DNA of 64,000 nt, from assembly GCF_000828055.2 (NCBI RefSeq), contig NZ_CP010523.2:2480001-2544000 (forward strand). The letters run 5' to 3'. Positions within the stretch are counted from its first letter, which is position 1, and each line of letters opens with the position of its first letter. Origin of the DNA: Klebsiella variicola. Lineage in GTDB: Bacteria; Pseudomonadota; Gammaproteobacteria; Enterobacterales; Enterobacteriaceae. The translations under genes were made by a program, and so were the position numbers. Of this stretch, positions 47,170 through 56,369 are shown piece after piece. The notes below the pieces were generated by a model. The model saw only the letters and a program-made list of their open reading frames with translations. It made no database searches and was not told the origin of the DNA.

Positions 47170-48156
47170 TTATCTGATGTGGGGGGCAATATGCTGAGCG
47201 ATCAGCTCAATGGAACGCAGCGTATCCCGGTGCGAAGGCTCCACCGAGTGCACCTGAAACGAAATATCGGTGGCGCGGGCCAGCACGCTGTCCTGCGCCA
47301 GGGAGGCAATAACATGCTCAGGATCGCCGACGTGGGCATCCAGTTGTTGTAGATAGTCGGTGACACTGTCACCTTCTATCGTATGACCCGCCGCCCGGTG
47401 CTGTGTCGCCTGCTTGCGCAGACCGGGCTCGGCGATCTGCAGGGCGTGGGCGTGACTGTCGGCGACGAAGGCGGTGCGCGAGGCGAGGATCCGCGGTGCA
47501 ACGCCGTCCGGCAGCGCCGCCAGGTAGGCGTCGATGATCGGGTTCTGAATGGCGTCCAGCGGCAGACGTGGCTCGCCGGGGGGCCGTGGCTGGGTGCGCG
47601 ACAGCATCAGGCCGTGTCCCGCCTGACCGGCGCGGATGGCGCCCTCCGCCGAGAAGGTGGCGATCCAGATACGCTCCGCCAACTGCGGTGCGGGCGGATA
47701 GAGACGGTTGCCCGGGTGGCTCAGCGTGTCGCCGCGCCAGGCGCTATGGATCAGGTGCAGATGGTCGGCAAACACCGCCCCGCGCTGCTCGCTGGTCAGG
47801 CCGAAGGGCAGAAACGACGTTGGCGTGCCGCCGGAGCCAAACCCCACCTCCAGACGCCCGTCGGTGAGTAAATCCAGTACCGCCGCGTCTTCGGCGACGC
47901 GCAGCGGATTTTCCATCGGCAGAGTGATAATCGCCGTGCCGAGACGGATCCGGTCGGTCTGTGCCGCCACGTGGGCGAGAAACACCAGCGGCGATGGCAG
48001 GCCGCCTTCCTGTTCATGAAAATGGTGCTGGGCAATCCATGCGCTGTCGAAGCCCAAACGCTCCGCGTGGCGGATCTGTTCGGCCGCCAGCCGGTAGCGC
48101 GTTTGCGCGGAGCCCTGATCGAGCAGACGGGTAAAAAAGCCGAGGCGTTTAGGCAT
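47170..48156 (-). CDS. FMN-dependent luciferase-like monooxygenase (KPN_01858 family)
   Basis: A 328-residue LLM protein: RLGFFTRLLDQGSAQTRYRLAAEQI, SAWIAQHHFHEQEGGLPSPL, IRLGTAIITLPMENPLRVAEDAAVLDLLTDGRLEVGFGSGG. I recall a named protein family based on the Klebsiella gene KPN_01858 that matches this context. It overlaps the ATPase stop by one base. The substrate is unknown; the peptide/opine-type ABC importer alongside presumably supplies it. Confidence 0.83.
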   Translation of the reverse strand: MPKRLGFFTRLLDQGSAQTRYRLAAEQIRHAERLGFDSAWIAQHHFHEQEGGLPSPLVFLAHVAAQTDRIRLGTAIITLPMENPLRVAEDAAVLDLLTDGRLEVGFGSGGTPTSFLPFGLTSEQRGAVFADHLHLIHSAWRGDTLSHPGNRLYPPAPQLAERIWIATFSAEGAIRAGQAGHGLMLSRTQPRPPGEPRLPLDAIQNPIIDAYLAALPDGVAPRILASRTAFVADSHAHALQIAEPGLRKQATQHRAAGHTIEGDSVTDYLQQLDAHVGDPEHVIASLAQDSVLARATDISFQVHSVEPSHRDTLRSIELIAQHIAPHIR

Positions 48157-49772
48157 TATGCGTTCTCCGTGTGGGCCTGTGCTAAGCGGGGTGAAACCTG
48201 GGGAATGGCGGCGATCAGTTCGCGAGTGTAGGCCTGCTGCGGAGTGGCGAACAGGCGGTCAACGTCGCCATGCTCCACCACCTGGCCGGCGCGCAGTACC
48301 GTGACGCTGTCGGCAATCCGCCTGACCGTCGCCAGATCGTGGGTAATGAACAGGTAGCTCAGACCCAGCTGCTGCTGTAACTGCTGCAGCAGGGCGAGGA
48401 TCTGCGCCTGAACGGTGACGTCGAGCGCCGAGGTCGCTTCGTCAAGGACCAGTATCGCCGGCTCGAGGATCAGCGCCCGGGCAATCGCCACCCGCTGCCG
48501 CTGGCCGCCGGAGAGCTCCCGCGGCGTACGCGACAGCAGCTCCGGGGCCAGCGCCACCCGCGCGGCGACGGTCTCCACGCGCAGGCGACGCGCCGACGCG
48601 CTGAGGCGCTCAAAGTTCTTTAACGGCTCTTCGATAATCGCAAACAGCGTCTGGCGCGGGTCGAGCGAGGCGAAGGGGTTCTGGTAGACAAACTGGATTT
48701 TCCGCCGCAGCTGACGCTGCGCCTCGCGGCTGAGATGCCCGGCGTCGATACCGTCGATGGTCACCTGTCCGGCATCGGCGCGCTCAAAGCCCAGCAGGAT
48801 CCGCGCCAGGGTAGTTTTCCCGGAGCCGGATTCGCCCACCAGCGCATGGGTGGTGCCGCGTCTGACCTCAAAACTGACGCTGTCGAGCGCCTGCAGCGCC
48901 TGTTTGCCCAGCGAGAAACGTTTACTGATCCCCTCCACGCGAATGGCCGGCGTGGCCAGCGGTCGGTGACGAGCCGCCGTCAGCCCCAACGGCGCATCCT
49001 GCAGGTCGTGGAGCAGCTGGCGGGTGTAAGGGTGTTGCGGACGCTGGACAATCGTCTCGGTGGCGCCCTGTTCCTGAATCTCTCCCTGACGAAACACCAT
49101 GATCCGGTCGGCGCGTTCTGCGGCCAGCGCCAGATCGTGGGTGACAAACAGCACGGCGGTACCCGACTCGCGACGCAGGATATCGAGCATGTCGAGAATG
49201 CGCTTCTGCACCGTGACGTCGAGAGCGCTGGTGGGCTCGTCGGCAATAATCAGATCCGGCTGCAGGGCAATGGCGATGGCGATCAGCACCCGCTGTTTCA
49301 TCCCACCAGACAGCTGATGCGGATACTGGTCAAAACGCTGTTCCGGGTGGCTGAGACCGACTTTAGTGAGCAGGTTAAGGACCTGCTGTCGGCGCTCAGC
49401 GGCGGAGAGGGACTGATGCAGCCGCAGGATCTCTTCCACCTGCTGGCCAATGGTTTTTACCGGATTGAGCGAATTACCGGGATCCTGCGGGACCAGGCTG
49501 ATGCTCACTCCGCGCAGGCGGTTAAGGCGTTTTGCCGACCAGTCGCTAATCACTTCGCCATTGAGGATAATCCGCCCGGCATCCCGGCGGGCATTATCCG
49601 CCAGCAGGCCGATTATGGCCTGCGCGGTGGTGGTTTTCCCCGAGCCGGATTCTCCGACGAAGGCCAGCATTTCGCCACGCTGGATGGAAAAACTCACGTT
49701 GTGCACCACCTCGCGCCATTCGCCCCGCGAGCGGTAGCTGATGCGCAGATCTTCAACGGACAGAACGTTCAT
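48156..49772 (-). CDS. peptide-type ABC transporter, double ATP-binding protein
   Basis: A 538-residue fusion of two OppD/OppF-like ATPases. Each half has Walker A GESGSGKTT, signature (LSGGMKQR in the first, LSGGQRQR in the second), Walker B and H-loop FVTHDLA/FITHDLA. This is the GsiA/YejF layout. The start at 49772 overlaps the permease stop (ATGA) with GGAG upstream; a GTG at 49790 is less likely. It energises the importer encoded by the three upstream genes. Confidence 0.9.
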   Translation of the reverse strand: MNVLSVEDLRISYRSRGEWREVVHNVSFSIQRGEMLAFVGESGSGKTTTAQAIIGLLADNARRDAGRIILNGEVISDWSAKRLNRLRGVSISLVPQDPGNSLNPVKTIGQQVEEILRLHQSLSAAERRQQVLNLLTKVGLSHPEQRFDQYPHQLSGGMKQRVLIAIAIALQPDLIIADEPTSALDVTVQKRILDMLDILRRESGTAVLFVTHDLALAAERADRIMVFRQGEIQEQGATETIVQRPQHPYTRQLLHDLQDAPLGLTAARHRPLATPAIRVEGISKRFSLGKQALQALDSVSFEVRRGTTHALVGESGSGKTTLARILLGFERADAGQVTIDGIDAGHLSREAQRQLRRKIQFVYQNPFASLDPRQTLFAIIEEPLKNFERLSASARRLRVETVAARVALAPELLSRTPRELSGGQRQRVAIARALILEPAILVLDEATSALDVTVQAQILALLQQLQQQLGLSYLFITHDLATVRRIADSVTVLRAGQVVEHGDVDRLFATPQQAYTRELIAAIPQVSPRLAQAHTENA

Positions 49773-50617
49773 GGGCGTACTCCACTCCACTGGCGGCTAA
49801 GACGATTGGCGGCAAGGACCACGGCGACCACGGCGAGGCCGGGGAAGGTGGTCAGCCACCAGGCGGTCGACAGGTAGTTGCGACCTTCGGCGATCAATAA
49901 TCCCCACTCCGGGACCGGCGGCGGGGTGCCGTAGCCGAGGAAGCTGAGGGTGGCCAGGGCCAACATCGCCTGTCCGAACTGCAGCGTCGCGAAAGCAAGC
50001 ACCGCAGTGAGCGAGTTGGGCAGAATATGGCGCCAGAAGACGGCGAAAAAGGTGCCGCCGCTGCCCCGGGCCGCCTCGACGTAATCGCTGTGGCGCACGC
50101 GCACGACCTCCGCCCGCGCCAGGCGTGCGAAGCTGGCGATAGCCGCCACGCCAACCGCCACCGCCGCATTCACCGTGCCGAAACCAAGCAGAATAATTAC
50201 CGTGAGCTGCAGCAGCAGGGAGGGGATGGCCAGCAGGACATCGACCAGGCGCATGATCGTGGATTCAACGCGTCCGGTCAGCGCCCCGGCGAGCGTACCA
50301 AGGGCGGTACCTACCACCAGGCCGATGGCGACGGCGATCAGCGCCGCCGACAGGGAATGTACCGCGCCGTAAACCACCCGCGTCCACAGGTCGCGCCCCA
50401 GCTGGTCGGTACCCAGCCAGTAGTGCGCTTGCGGCGCCAGGCGCTGAGCGCCGGGGATCCCTTCCAGCGGGTTAGCGGAGGTAAACCACTGCGGGGCGAG
50501 GGCCATTAACAGCGCAGTGATCATCACCGCCCACGCCAGCCACAGGCCAGGCTGCAGACGCACCCTGCGCCATTCCGGGCGGCGGCGAACCGCGATGGCA
50601 TAATCGACCAGGCTCAT
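49769..50617 (-). CDS. peptide-type ABC transporter permease (DppC-like)
   Basis: A 282-residue permease. N-terminal cytoplasmic leader, then WLAWAVMITALLMALAP; HYWLGTDQLGRDLWTRVVYGA is the OppC/DppC signature; EAA-like loop VEAARGSGGTFFAVFWRHILPNSL. It overlaps both neighbours by four bases, showing tight coupling. Confidence 0.9.
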   Translation of the reverse strand: MSLVDYAIAVRRRPEWRRVRLQPGLWLAWAVMITALLMALAPQWFTSANPLEGIPGAQRLAPQAHYWLGTDQLGRDLWTRVVYGAVHSLSAALIAVAIGLVVGTALGTLAGALTGRVESTIMRLVDVLLAIPSLLLQLTVIILLGFGTVNAAVAVGVAAIASFARLARAEVVRVRHSDYVEAARGSGGTFFAVFWRHILPNSLTAVLAFATLQFGQAMLALATLSFLGYGTPPPVPEWGLLIAEGRNYLSTAWWLTTFPGLAVVAVVLAANRLSRQWSGVRP

Positions 50618-51558
50618 TTCGCACCTCCGGCCTGTAAATGGAGTCGGGGATCCAGTCGCGGCATGACCAGGTCGACAAGCAGGTTTATCAGGACGAAACC
50701 GAGGGCGGAGATCATCACCACTGCCTGCAGCACGGCGATATCCTGGTTATTGACCGCCTGCTGGGTCAGTTGGCCGAGGCCGCTGCGGCCGAAGACGGTC
50801 TCAGTGATCAGCGCCCCGGCAATCAGCTCGCCCAGCAGCAGCCCGGCAATATTCAGCGCCGGCAGCAGGGCATTACCCATCACATGGTGCCAGAGGACGC
50901 CGGTCTCGCTCATTCCCTTGGCGCGGGCGACCGCGACGAAGGGCTGAACCGCCACCTGATCCATGCTGCGCATCAGGATCTGCGCCAGCGGGGCCGAAAT
51001 GGGCAGCGCGACGGCGATAACCGGTAAAATCAGCCCTTCCAGTGGGCCGGGGTTGATCACCGGGATCCAGCGCAGCTGAAACGAGAAGAGCTGGATCAGG
51101 GCGATACCCAGCCAAAAAGTCGGCAGAGAGATAAACAGCACCGGCAGCGACTGCAGGAGGTTACTCAGCCAGCGCAGCCCCGGCAGACGCGAGGCGAAGG
51201 CGAGGGCGAAAGCCAGCGCCACGGCCAGCAGAAAGGCCGGCAGCGCGAGGCTTAAGGTATCCGGCAGGTTGCTGGCAAGCAGACTGCTGACCGGCAGACC
51301 CGCCTGCAGGGAATAGCCGAAGTCGCCGTGCAGCATCGCCAGCAGCGTGTGCAGGTACTGGCGCCACAGCGGGCTGTCAGCGCCGTAGGCCAGTCGCATG
51401 TCGGCGATTTGCGCCGGGCTCAGGCCAAGATCCGGATTCTGAAACTTGATCAGCACCGCATCTCCCGGCAGCACCTGCAGCAGGAAAAAAGTGAGGGTAA
51501 ATGCCGCCCACAGGACCAGCAGCCCCTGGCCGAACCGTCGCAGAAGATAAGCGCTCAT
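50614..51558 (-). CDS. peptide-type ABC transporter permease (DppB-like)
   Basis: A 314-residue permease opening MSAYLLRRFGQGLLVLWAAFTLTFFLLQVLPGDA, the OppB/DppB start, with loop ARAKGMSETGVLWHHVMGNALLP. ATG 51558 has AGAGG upstream; an in-frame start at 51594 would overlap the binding-protein gene. It lies 10 bp after the binding-protein stop. Confidence 0.9.
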   Translation of the reverse strand: MSAYLLRRFGQGLLVLWAAFTLTFFLLQVLPGDAVLIKFQNPDLGLSPAQIADMRLAYGADSPLWRQYLHTLLAMLHGDFGYSLQAGLPVSSLLASNLPDTLSLALPAFLLAVALAFALAFASRLPGLRWLSNLLQSLPVLFISLPTFWLGIALIQLFSFQLRWIPVINPGPLEGLILPVIAVALPISAPLAQILMRSMDQVAVQPFVAVARAKGMSETGVLWHHVMGNALLPALNIAGLLLGELIAGALITETVFGRSGLGQLTQQAVNNQDIAVLQAVVMISALGFVLINLLVDLVMPRLDPRLHLQAGGAK

Positions 51559-51568
51559 ACCCGGCCTC

Positions 51569-53191
51569 TTAGTGCTTGTCCAGCCACGCGCCATAGAACG
51601 ACGGACGACCGACGGCCTCGAAGCTGACGCCTTTGACCCACGGCGCGCCGGCGAACACCTGCGGCTCTTCGAAAATGGGGATCACATAGGCGTTATCGAT
51701 CAGATAGCGCTGGGCGTCACCGGTTAACTGCAAGCGCTGCTGCGGCTCTACCGCCGCGGAGATGCCGGTCAGCAGGTCATTCAGCTTATCATCGCGGAAG
51801 TGCTGCACTTTATCGCTGGAGCCGCCTTTCTGCAGCAGCGCATCGCGGTTGTTGGGGAAGAACATACTTTTCACCACATCCGGGTCGGCGCGGCCCACTT
51901 CTGAGACGGTGAGCGGGGTTTTCTGCGGGTCAAGATTGTCCAGCGTACGGCTACCGGCATCCCCGGCTTTGACGGTCAACGCCACACCCACCTGGCGCCA
52001 CTGCTGGGCGATCAGCTGCAGCACTTCCTTATTCTGCGGCTGCGGCAGCGATTCATATACCGTCAGCGCCAGCCGTTGGCCGTCTTTACTGCGAATACCG
52101 TCGGCGTCGGGCTTCCAGCCGGCGTCGTCCAGCAACTGTCGGGCTTTGGCCTGGTCGAAGGTCAGTTTATCGCTCAGATTGACATAGCCGGCGGCGGAGC
52201 TGGCCAGTACGGAGGTCGCTTGCGGGTAGTTAGCGGAGAATAGCGTCTCCACCACCTGTTTGGCGTTGGTGGCATGGAGCAGGGCCTGGCGCACCCGCAG
52301 GTCGGCGACCAGTGGGTTATCCGGGCGGAAGCTCAGGCTGTCGTTGACCCCGCGGGTAGGGGCGGCGTAGACCTTAAATCCCTGATCGGTCGCCTGCTTT
52401 TCATCGTAGGCCTGCACCTGGCGAATAAAGCCCGCCTGACCCGCCAGCAGCGCGCCGATGCGCACGCTGTCTTCCGGGGTCACAATATAGGTGATGCCGT
52501 CGAGGTTAGCGGGCCCCTGCTGGGCACTGTTTTTCGGCCCCCACTGATAGTCCTTGCGCGCCACCAGCGTCAGCTCGCGGCCTGGCTTTTCATCCTGCAC
52601 CACAAAGGGCCCGGAGCCGATAATATGCCGGGCATCGCCCAGCTCTTCAAAATTGCGCTGCAGGGTGCTGAGTGATACCAGACCGGAGCCGATGGTGGCG
52701 GTTCCCTGCAGGAAGCCCGGCGACGGTTTGTTGAAGTAAAATTTCACCGTCAGCGGGTCGATCACTTCGCTGCGCTGGTAGTTATTGATGACCTCCGAGA
52801 CGGGCAGGCGATGGGCTTTATCTCCCAGACCATAGGTGTCGAAGTTTTTGGCCACGGCGGCGGCGTCAAGCGGCGTGCCGTCCGAGAAGGTGACCCCTTT
52901 GCGCAGGTGGAAAGTGTACTCGGTTTTATCGGCATTGCTGGTCCAGCTCTCGGCAATCCACGGCTCAATCTCCAGCGTTTTCGGGTTCTGCCAGGTGAGC
53001 TTGTCGGTTATCTGATTGAGAATACCGCCATTCGGATAAAAGCCGCCGGCGGGCGGATAGAGATTGGTGTGCGGTTGCTGCTCCAGATAAATTAAGGTGC
53101 CGCCTTTAACCGGCGTGTCGGCGGCCCAGACGGAAAAGGCGCCGGAGAGAAACAGGGCGGCCAGCGCGGGCAGGCGAAAATGACGATGCAT
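51569..53191 (-). CDS. ABC transporter substrate-binding protein, family 5 (KPN_01854 family)
   Basis: A 540-residue periplasmic protein. Signal peptide residues 1-24 (LPALAALFLSGAFSVWAAD), then KGGTLIYLEQQPHTNLYPPAGGFYPNGG and TEYTFHLRKGVTFSDGTPLDAAAV, the family-5 (peptide/nickel/opine) signature. First gene of the operon; AAAGGA precedes the ATG. It defines the importer's ligand, which I cannot infer beyond a peptide-like or modified amino-acid compound. Confidence 0.87.
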   Translation of the reverse strand: MHRHFRLPALAALFLSGAFSVWAADTPVKGGTLIYLEQQPHTNLYPPAGGFYPNGGILNQITDKLTWQNPKTLEIEPWIAESWTSNADKTEYTFHLRKGVTFSDGTPLDAAAVAKNFDTYGLGDKAHRLPVSEVINNYQRSEVIDPLTVKFYFNKPSPGFLQGTATIGSGLVSLSTLQRNFEELGDARHIIGSGPFVVQDEKPGRELTLVARKDYQWGPKNSAQQGPANLDGITYIVTPEDSVRIGALLAGQAGFIRQVQAYDEKQATDQGFKVYAAPTRGVNDSLSFRPDNPLVADLRVRQALLHATNAKQVVETLFSANYPQATSVLASSAAGYVNLSDKLTFDQAKARQLLDDAGWKPDADGIRSKDGQRLALTVYESLPQPQNKEVLQLIAQQWRQVGVALTVKAGDAGSRTLDNLDPQKTPLTVSEVGRADPDVVKSMFFPNNRDALLQKGGSSDKVQHFRDDKLNDLLTGISAAVEPQQRLQLTGDAQRYLIDNAYVIPIFEEPQVFAGAPWVKGVSFEAVGRPSFYGAWLDKH

Positions 53192-53317
53192 GGTGAATTC
53201 CTTTGTTATCTATTGTGTTGCCATCATCGGGCGCGGCTAAAAACAAAGGAACCAAGGAATTGCGCTAAGCATTTGCGGAAATTGGATTTACTTCGCGAGT
53301 GGGAAGCATGGGGCAAG

Positions 53318-53341
53318 CGCCTCTCCCGGGCGGGAGAGGCG
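53318..53341 (-). terminator. hairpin after adhP
   Basis: An 11-bp arm pair CGCCTCTCCCG/CGGGAGAGGCG that almost meets at its centre, 8 bp beyond the adhP stop. No T-run, so it is a probable but weak terminator or 3'-end hairpin. Confidence 0.55.
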
Positions 53342-53348
53342 TTGGTGA

Positions 53349-54359
53349 TTAGCTGCGCAGGTCGATAACCATACGGCCGCGGATCTGACCCTGCTCCATC
53401 TCTTTAAAGATGGCGTTGATATCTTCCAGCGGGCGCAGGGTGACTTTCGGCACCACTTTGCCTTCGGCGGCAAACTGGAAGGCTTCCACCAGATCCTGAC
53501 GAGTACCGACCAGAGAACCGACCACCTCGATGCCGTCGAGCACCAGACGTGGAATATCGAGGCTCATCGCCTCCGGCGGCAGGCCCACCGCGACCACGCG
53601 GCCACCGGCACGAACGGCATCCACCGCCGAGTTAAAGGCCGCTTTAGCTACCGCGGTCACCACGGCAGCATGCGCGCCGCCGGTTTTTTCCTGAATCACT
53701 TTCGCCGCATCTTCATTACGGGAGTTGATGGTCAGATCGGCGCCCATCGAGGCCGCCAGCTCCAGCTGCCCGTCGTTGACGTCGATAGCGATCACTTTGG
53801 CGTTAAAGACATTTTTCGCATACTGCAGCGCCAGGTTGCCCAGCCCGCCGAGACCGTAGATAGCGATCCACTGACCCGGTTTGATGTGAGAGACCTTGAC
53901 CGCTTTGTAGGTAGTGACGCCCGCGCAGGTGATACTGCTGGCGGCGGCGGAGTCGAGGCCGTCCGGGACTTTTACCGCGTAGTTGGCGGTGACGATGCAC
54001 TCTTCCGCCATGCCGCCGTCGACGGTATAGCCGGCGTTTTTCACCGAGCGGCACAGCGTCTCATTGCCGCTGTTACAGTAATCGCAGTGGCCGCAGCCTT
54101 CGAAGAACCACGCTACGCTGGCGCGATCGCCTGGCTTCAGGGAGGTGACGCCCGGTCCGACTTTTTGCACCACCCCGATCCCTTCATGGCCGAGAATGAC
54201 GCCGGTTTTATCGCCAAAATCGCCGTTTTTCACGTGCAGGTCCGTATGACACACGCCGCAGCATTCCATTTTCAACAACGCTTCACCGTATTCCAGCGGG
54301 CGCAGCGTTTTTTCCGTGACGTTAACCTGATGGTCGTGGGTAACAACAGCAGCCTTCAT
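53349..54359 (-). CDS. adhP: zinc-dependent alcohol dehydrogenase
   Basis: A 336-residue enzyme of E. coli AdhP length: [30 protein letters not shown]. Catalytic zinc ligands in [15 protein letters not shown] and GHEGIG; structural zinc in [18 protein letters not shown] loop [13 protein letters not shown]. It oxidises ethanol and other primary alcohols. The ATG at 54359 (AAGGAGACAGGC upstream) was chosen over an extension to 54443. Synteny with fdnGHI and maeA matches E. coli, with about 11 kb of extra genes between. Confidence 0.93.
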   Translation of the reverse strand: MKAAVVTHDHQVNVTEKTLRPLEYGEALLKMECCGVCHTDLHVKNGDFGDKTGVILGHEGIGVVQKVGPGVTSLKPGDRASVAWFFEGCGHCDYCNSGNETLCRSVKNAGYTVDGGMAEECIVTANYAVKVPDGLDSAAASSITCAGVTTYKAVKVSHIKPGQWIAIYGLGGLGNLALQYAKNVFNAKVIAIDVNDGQLELAASMGADLTINSRNEDAAKVIQEKTGGAHAAVVTAVAKAAFNSAVDAVRAGGRVVAVGLPPEAMSLDIPRLVLDGIEVVGSLVGTRQDLVEAFQFAAEGKVVPKVTLRPLEDINAIFKEMEQGQIRGRMVIDLRS

Positions 54360-54612
54360 GCCTGTCTCCTTGTGAGGGGATTGTTTAATTTTATTAATGC
54401 AATAGTACCCAATAAGGATTAGACGCGATGGAGAAAAATACAAGGCGCTTTAGTACAGGATGTGGTTTTTTGCTACAGCGGTAGCACAAAATTCAGGCAA
54501 TACCTCTAATTTTGGTAGGTAATAATAGCGTCACTGAATGGTCATGTTTTCTTCATCACCCAACTCTATCGTTTTGCGCATCAATTTCTTATAACAACAG
54601 AGTGATACAACA

Positions 54613-55212
54613 ATGCATCTGGTAAAAACCATCCTCACTGCCGGTCTGTTTCTGTCCGCCGCCGCGCAGGCGCAGAACGTACTGGAATTCCCCCAGCCGG
54701 AAAACAACCCGGAAGAATTTTACGCCGTCACCGAGATCCCGGCAGGGGGCATCATTAAGTATGAAACCGACGCCAAAACGGGGTTTATCATCGCCGACCG
54801 CTTTCAGTCGATGCCGGTGGCTTACCCGGCGAACTACGGCTCGCTGACCCAGTCGCTGGCCGGAGATGGGGACCCGCTGGACGTGGTGTTTTACACTCGC
54901 GCGCCGATGGCGCCGGGTACACTGATTAAGCTGCGGCCGATCGGTGTCCTTAAGATGATAGACGGCGGTGAGAAAGACGACAAAATCATCGCCGTGCCGG
55001 CCAGTAAAATTGACCCAACCTATGACGACATCAAGACCATCACCGATCTGCCAAAAATCGAGCAGCAGCGGCTGGAGGCCTTCTTCCGGGTCTATAAAGA
55101 ACTGCCGGAGGGGCGTAAAAAGGTTGAGCTGGCCGGTTTTAACGATGCCGCCGCTGCGAAGCAGGAGATCAAATCGGCCTGGGAAGCCTGGAAAGCGAAG
55201 AACCCGCAATAA
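54613..55212 (+). CDS. family I inorganic pyrophosphatase with signal peptide (predicted exported)
   Basis: A 199-residue protein. Residues 1-21 (MHLVKTILTAGLFLSAAAQA, then Q) form a clear Sec signal ending in A-Q-A. The rest is a family I pyrophosphatase: IPAGGIIKYETD, PVAYPANYGSL, the catalytic GDGDPLDVVFYTR and later PIGVLKMIDGGEKDDKIIAV with D and K residues of the metal/phosphate site. The housekeeping Ppa is cytosolic and about 176 residues, so this is an additional, periplasmic or secreted enzyme. Divergent from adhP; a GC-rich hairpin follows. Confidence 0.82.
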   Translation: MHLVKTILTAGLFLSAAAQAQNVLEFPQPENNPEEFYAVTEIPAGGIIKYETDAKTGFIIADRFQSMPVAYPANYGSLTQSLAGDGDPLDVVFYTRAPMAPGTLIKLRPIGVLKMIDGGEKDDKIIAVPASKIDPTYDDIKTITDLPKIEQQRLEAFFRVYKELPEGRKKVELAGFNDAAAAKQEIKSAWEAWKAKNPQ

Positions 55213-55219
55213 TATTCAT

Positions 55220-55243
55220 CGCGGGCGCTGTCCGGCGCCCGCG
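55220..55243 (+). terminator. terminator hairpin after pyrophosphatase gene
   Basis: Perfect arms CGCGGGCGC/GCGCCCGCG with a TGTCCG loop, 8 bp after the stop. Followed by GCATTCGCTTT; short T-tract. Confidence 0.6.
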
Positions 55244-55336
55244 GCATTCGCTTTCATGATCCCTGTGGCGGCGAAATCACACGTCACACGGCAACGCTTA
55301 TCTCACCATATTGCATCTTGACGCAGGATGAAGATG

Positions 55337-55357
55337 ATGGTTGTATTGTACAACCAT
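55337..55357. promoter_or_regulatory. MarR-type operator
   Basis: ATGGTTGTA, TTG, TACAACCAT: a perfect 9-bp inverted repeat with a 3-nt centre, 23 bp before the MarR-GNAT start codon. TTGTA-n-TACAA dyads are typical MarR-family sites, so this is a likely autoregulatory operator. Confidence 0.7.
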
Positions 55358-55379
55358 TTCATGTTTCGGACCCGCTGCC

Positions 55380-56333
55380 ATGCCTGACACCCCCTTAATC
55401 CAACAGATTCGTACCGCCTCGCGGTTAATGGTGCGCGAGCTGGGCTTTATGAGCACCACGCTTGCCGCCACCCATTATTCACCTTCGGCGGTGCACACCC
55501 TGCTTGAGGTATCGATGAGGGGGGAGATGACGGCCGCGCAGCTGGTCACGTTGCTGGGACTGGATAAATCAAGCGTCAGCCGGATGGTCTCTCGTCTGCT
55601 GGCGGCCGGTGAGCTGGAGGAGCGTCCTTGCGCGGAGGATGCGCGCGCGAAATCACTCGCCCTGACGGCAAAGGGGCACGATACGGTGGCGAAAATTAAC
55701 GCCTGGGGTACCCGTCAGGTGGTGGAGGCGTTAGACCATCTGGATGAGACGCAGCAGCACACTGTCGCCACTGGACTGGCGGCCTATGCCCGGGCGCTGG
55801 CGCAGTGTCGGGATAGCGCGCTCGCGGATACGGCTCCGCAAATTTCGCTGATGACCGGCTATCAGCCGGGGATGATCGGCCGGATAGCCCAGATGCACGG
55901 GGAGTATTACGCCCGTCATCATGATTTTGGCGCTTTTTTTGAAGGCAAGGTCGCCAGCGGCGTAGCGGAATTTGCCACCCGGCTTTCCTCCCCGGCCAAC
56001 CAGATCTGGCTGGCGATCCGCGAAGGGAAAATCGTCGGCTCGCTGGCTATCGATGGCGAGGGCCTCGGCCAGCAGGAGGCGCATCTGCGCTGGTTTATTC
56101 TCGACGACAGCTGCCGGGGAACCGGCATCGGCAGGCGTCTGCTCAGCGAGGCGATGACTTTCTGCGATAGTCGCCAGTTTAGCGCGGTGCAGCTGTGGAC
56201 CTTTAAAGGGCTGGACGCGGCCCGCAAACTGTATGAATCCTTTGGCTTCACGTTAACCCGCGAATGGCAGGGGGAGCAGTGGGGAAAGGTAATGACCGAG
56301 CAGCAATTTACCCGGTCCGGAAACACCGGCTAA
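55380..56333 (+). CDS. MarR-family regulator fused to GNAT acetyltransferase
   Basis: A 317-residue two-domain protein. Residues 1-145: MarR winged HTH (TAAQLVTLLGLDKSSVSRMVSRLLAAGELEE, wing RPCAEDARAKSLALTAKG). Residues about 155-310: GNAT fold (WFILDDSCRGTGIGRRLLSEAM acetyl-CoA loop; KLYESFGFTLTREWQG). Fusions of this kind are known; the acetyl acceptor is usually unknown. Start 55380 chosen because the upstream in-frame TTG lies inside the operator palindrome. A weak SD suggests low expression. Confidence 0.85.
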   Translation: MPDTPLIQQIRTASRLMVRELGFMSTTLAATHYSPSAVHTLLEVSMRGEMTAAQLVTLLGLDKSSVSRMVSRLLAAGELEERPCAEDARAKSLALTAKGHDTVAKINAWGTRQVVEALDHLDETQQHTVATGLAAYARALAQCRDSALADTAPQISLMTGYQPGMIGRIAQMHGEYYARHHDFGAFFEGKVASGVAEFATRLSSPANQIWLAIREGKIVGSLAIDGEGLGQQEAHLRWFILDDSCRGTGIGRRLLSEAMTFCDSRQFSAVQLWTFKGLDAARKLYESFGFTLTREWQGEQWGKVMTEQQFTRSGNTG

Positions 56334-56369
56334 GCACGTTGCGCCTTAGCCGGTGGGGGAACATGAAGA

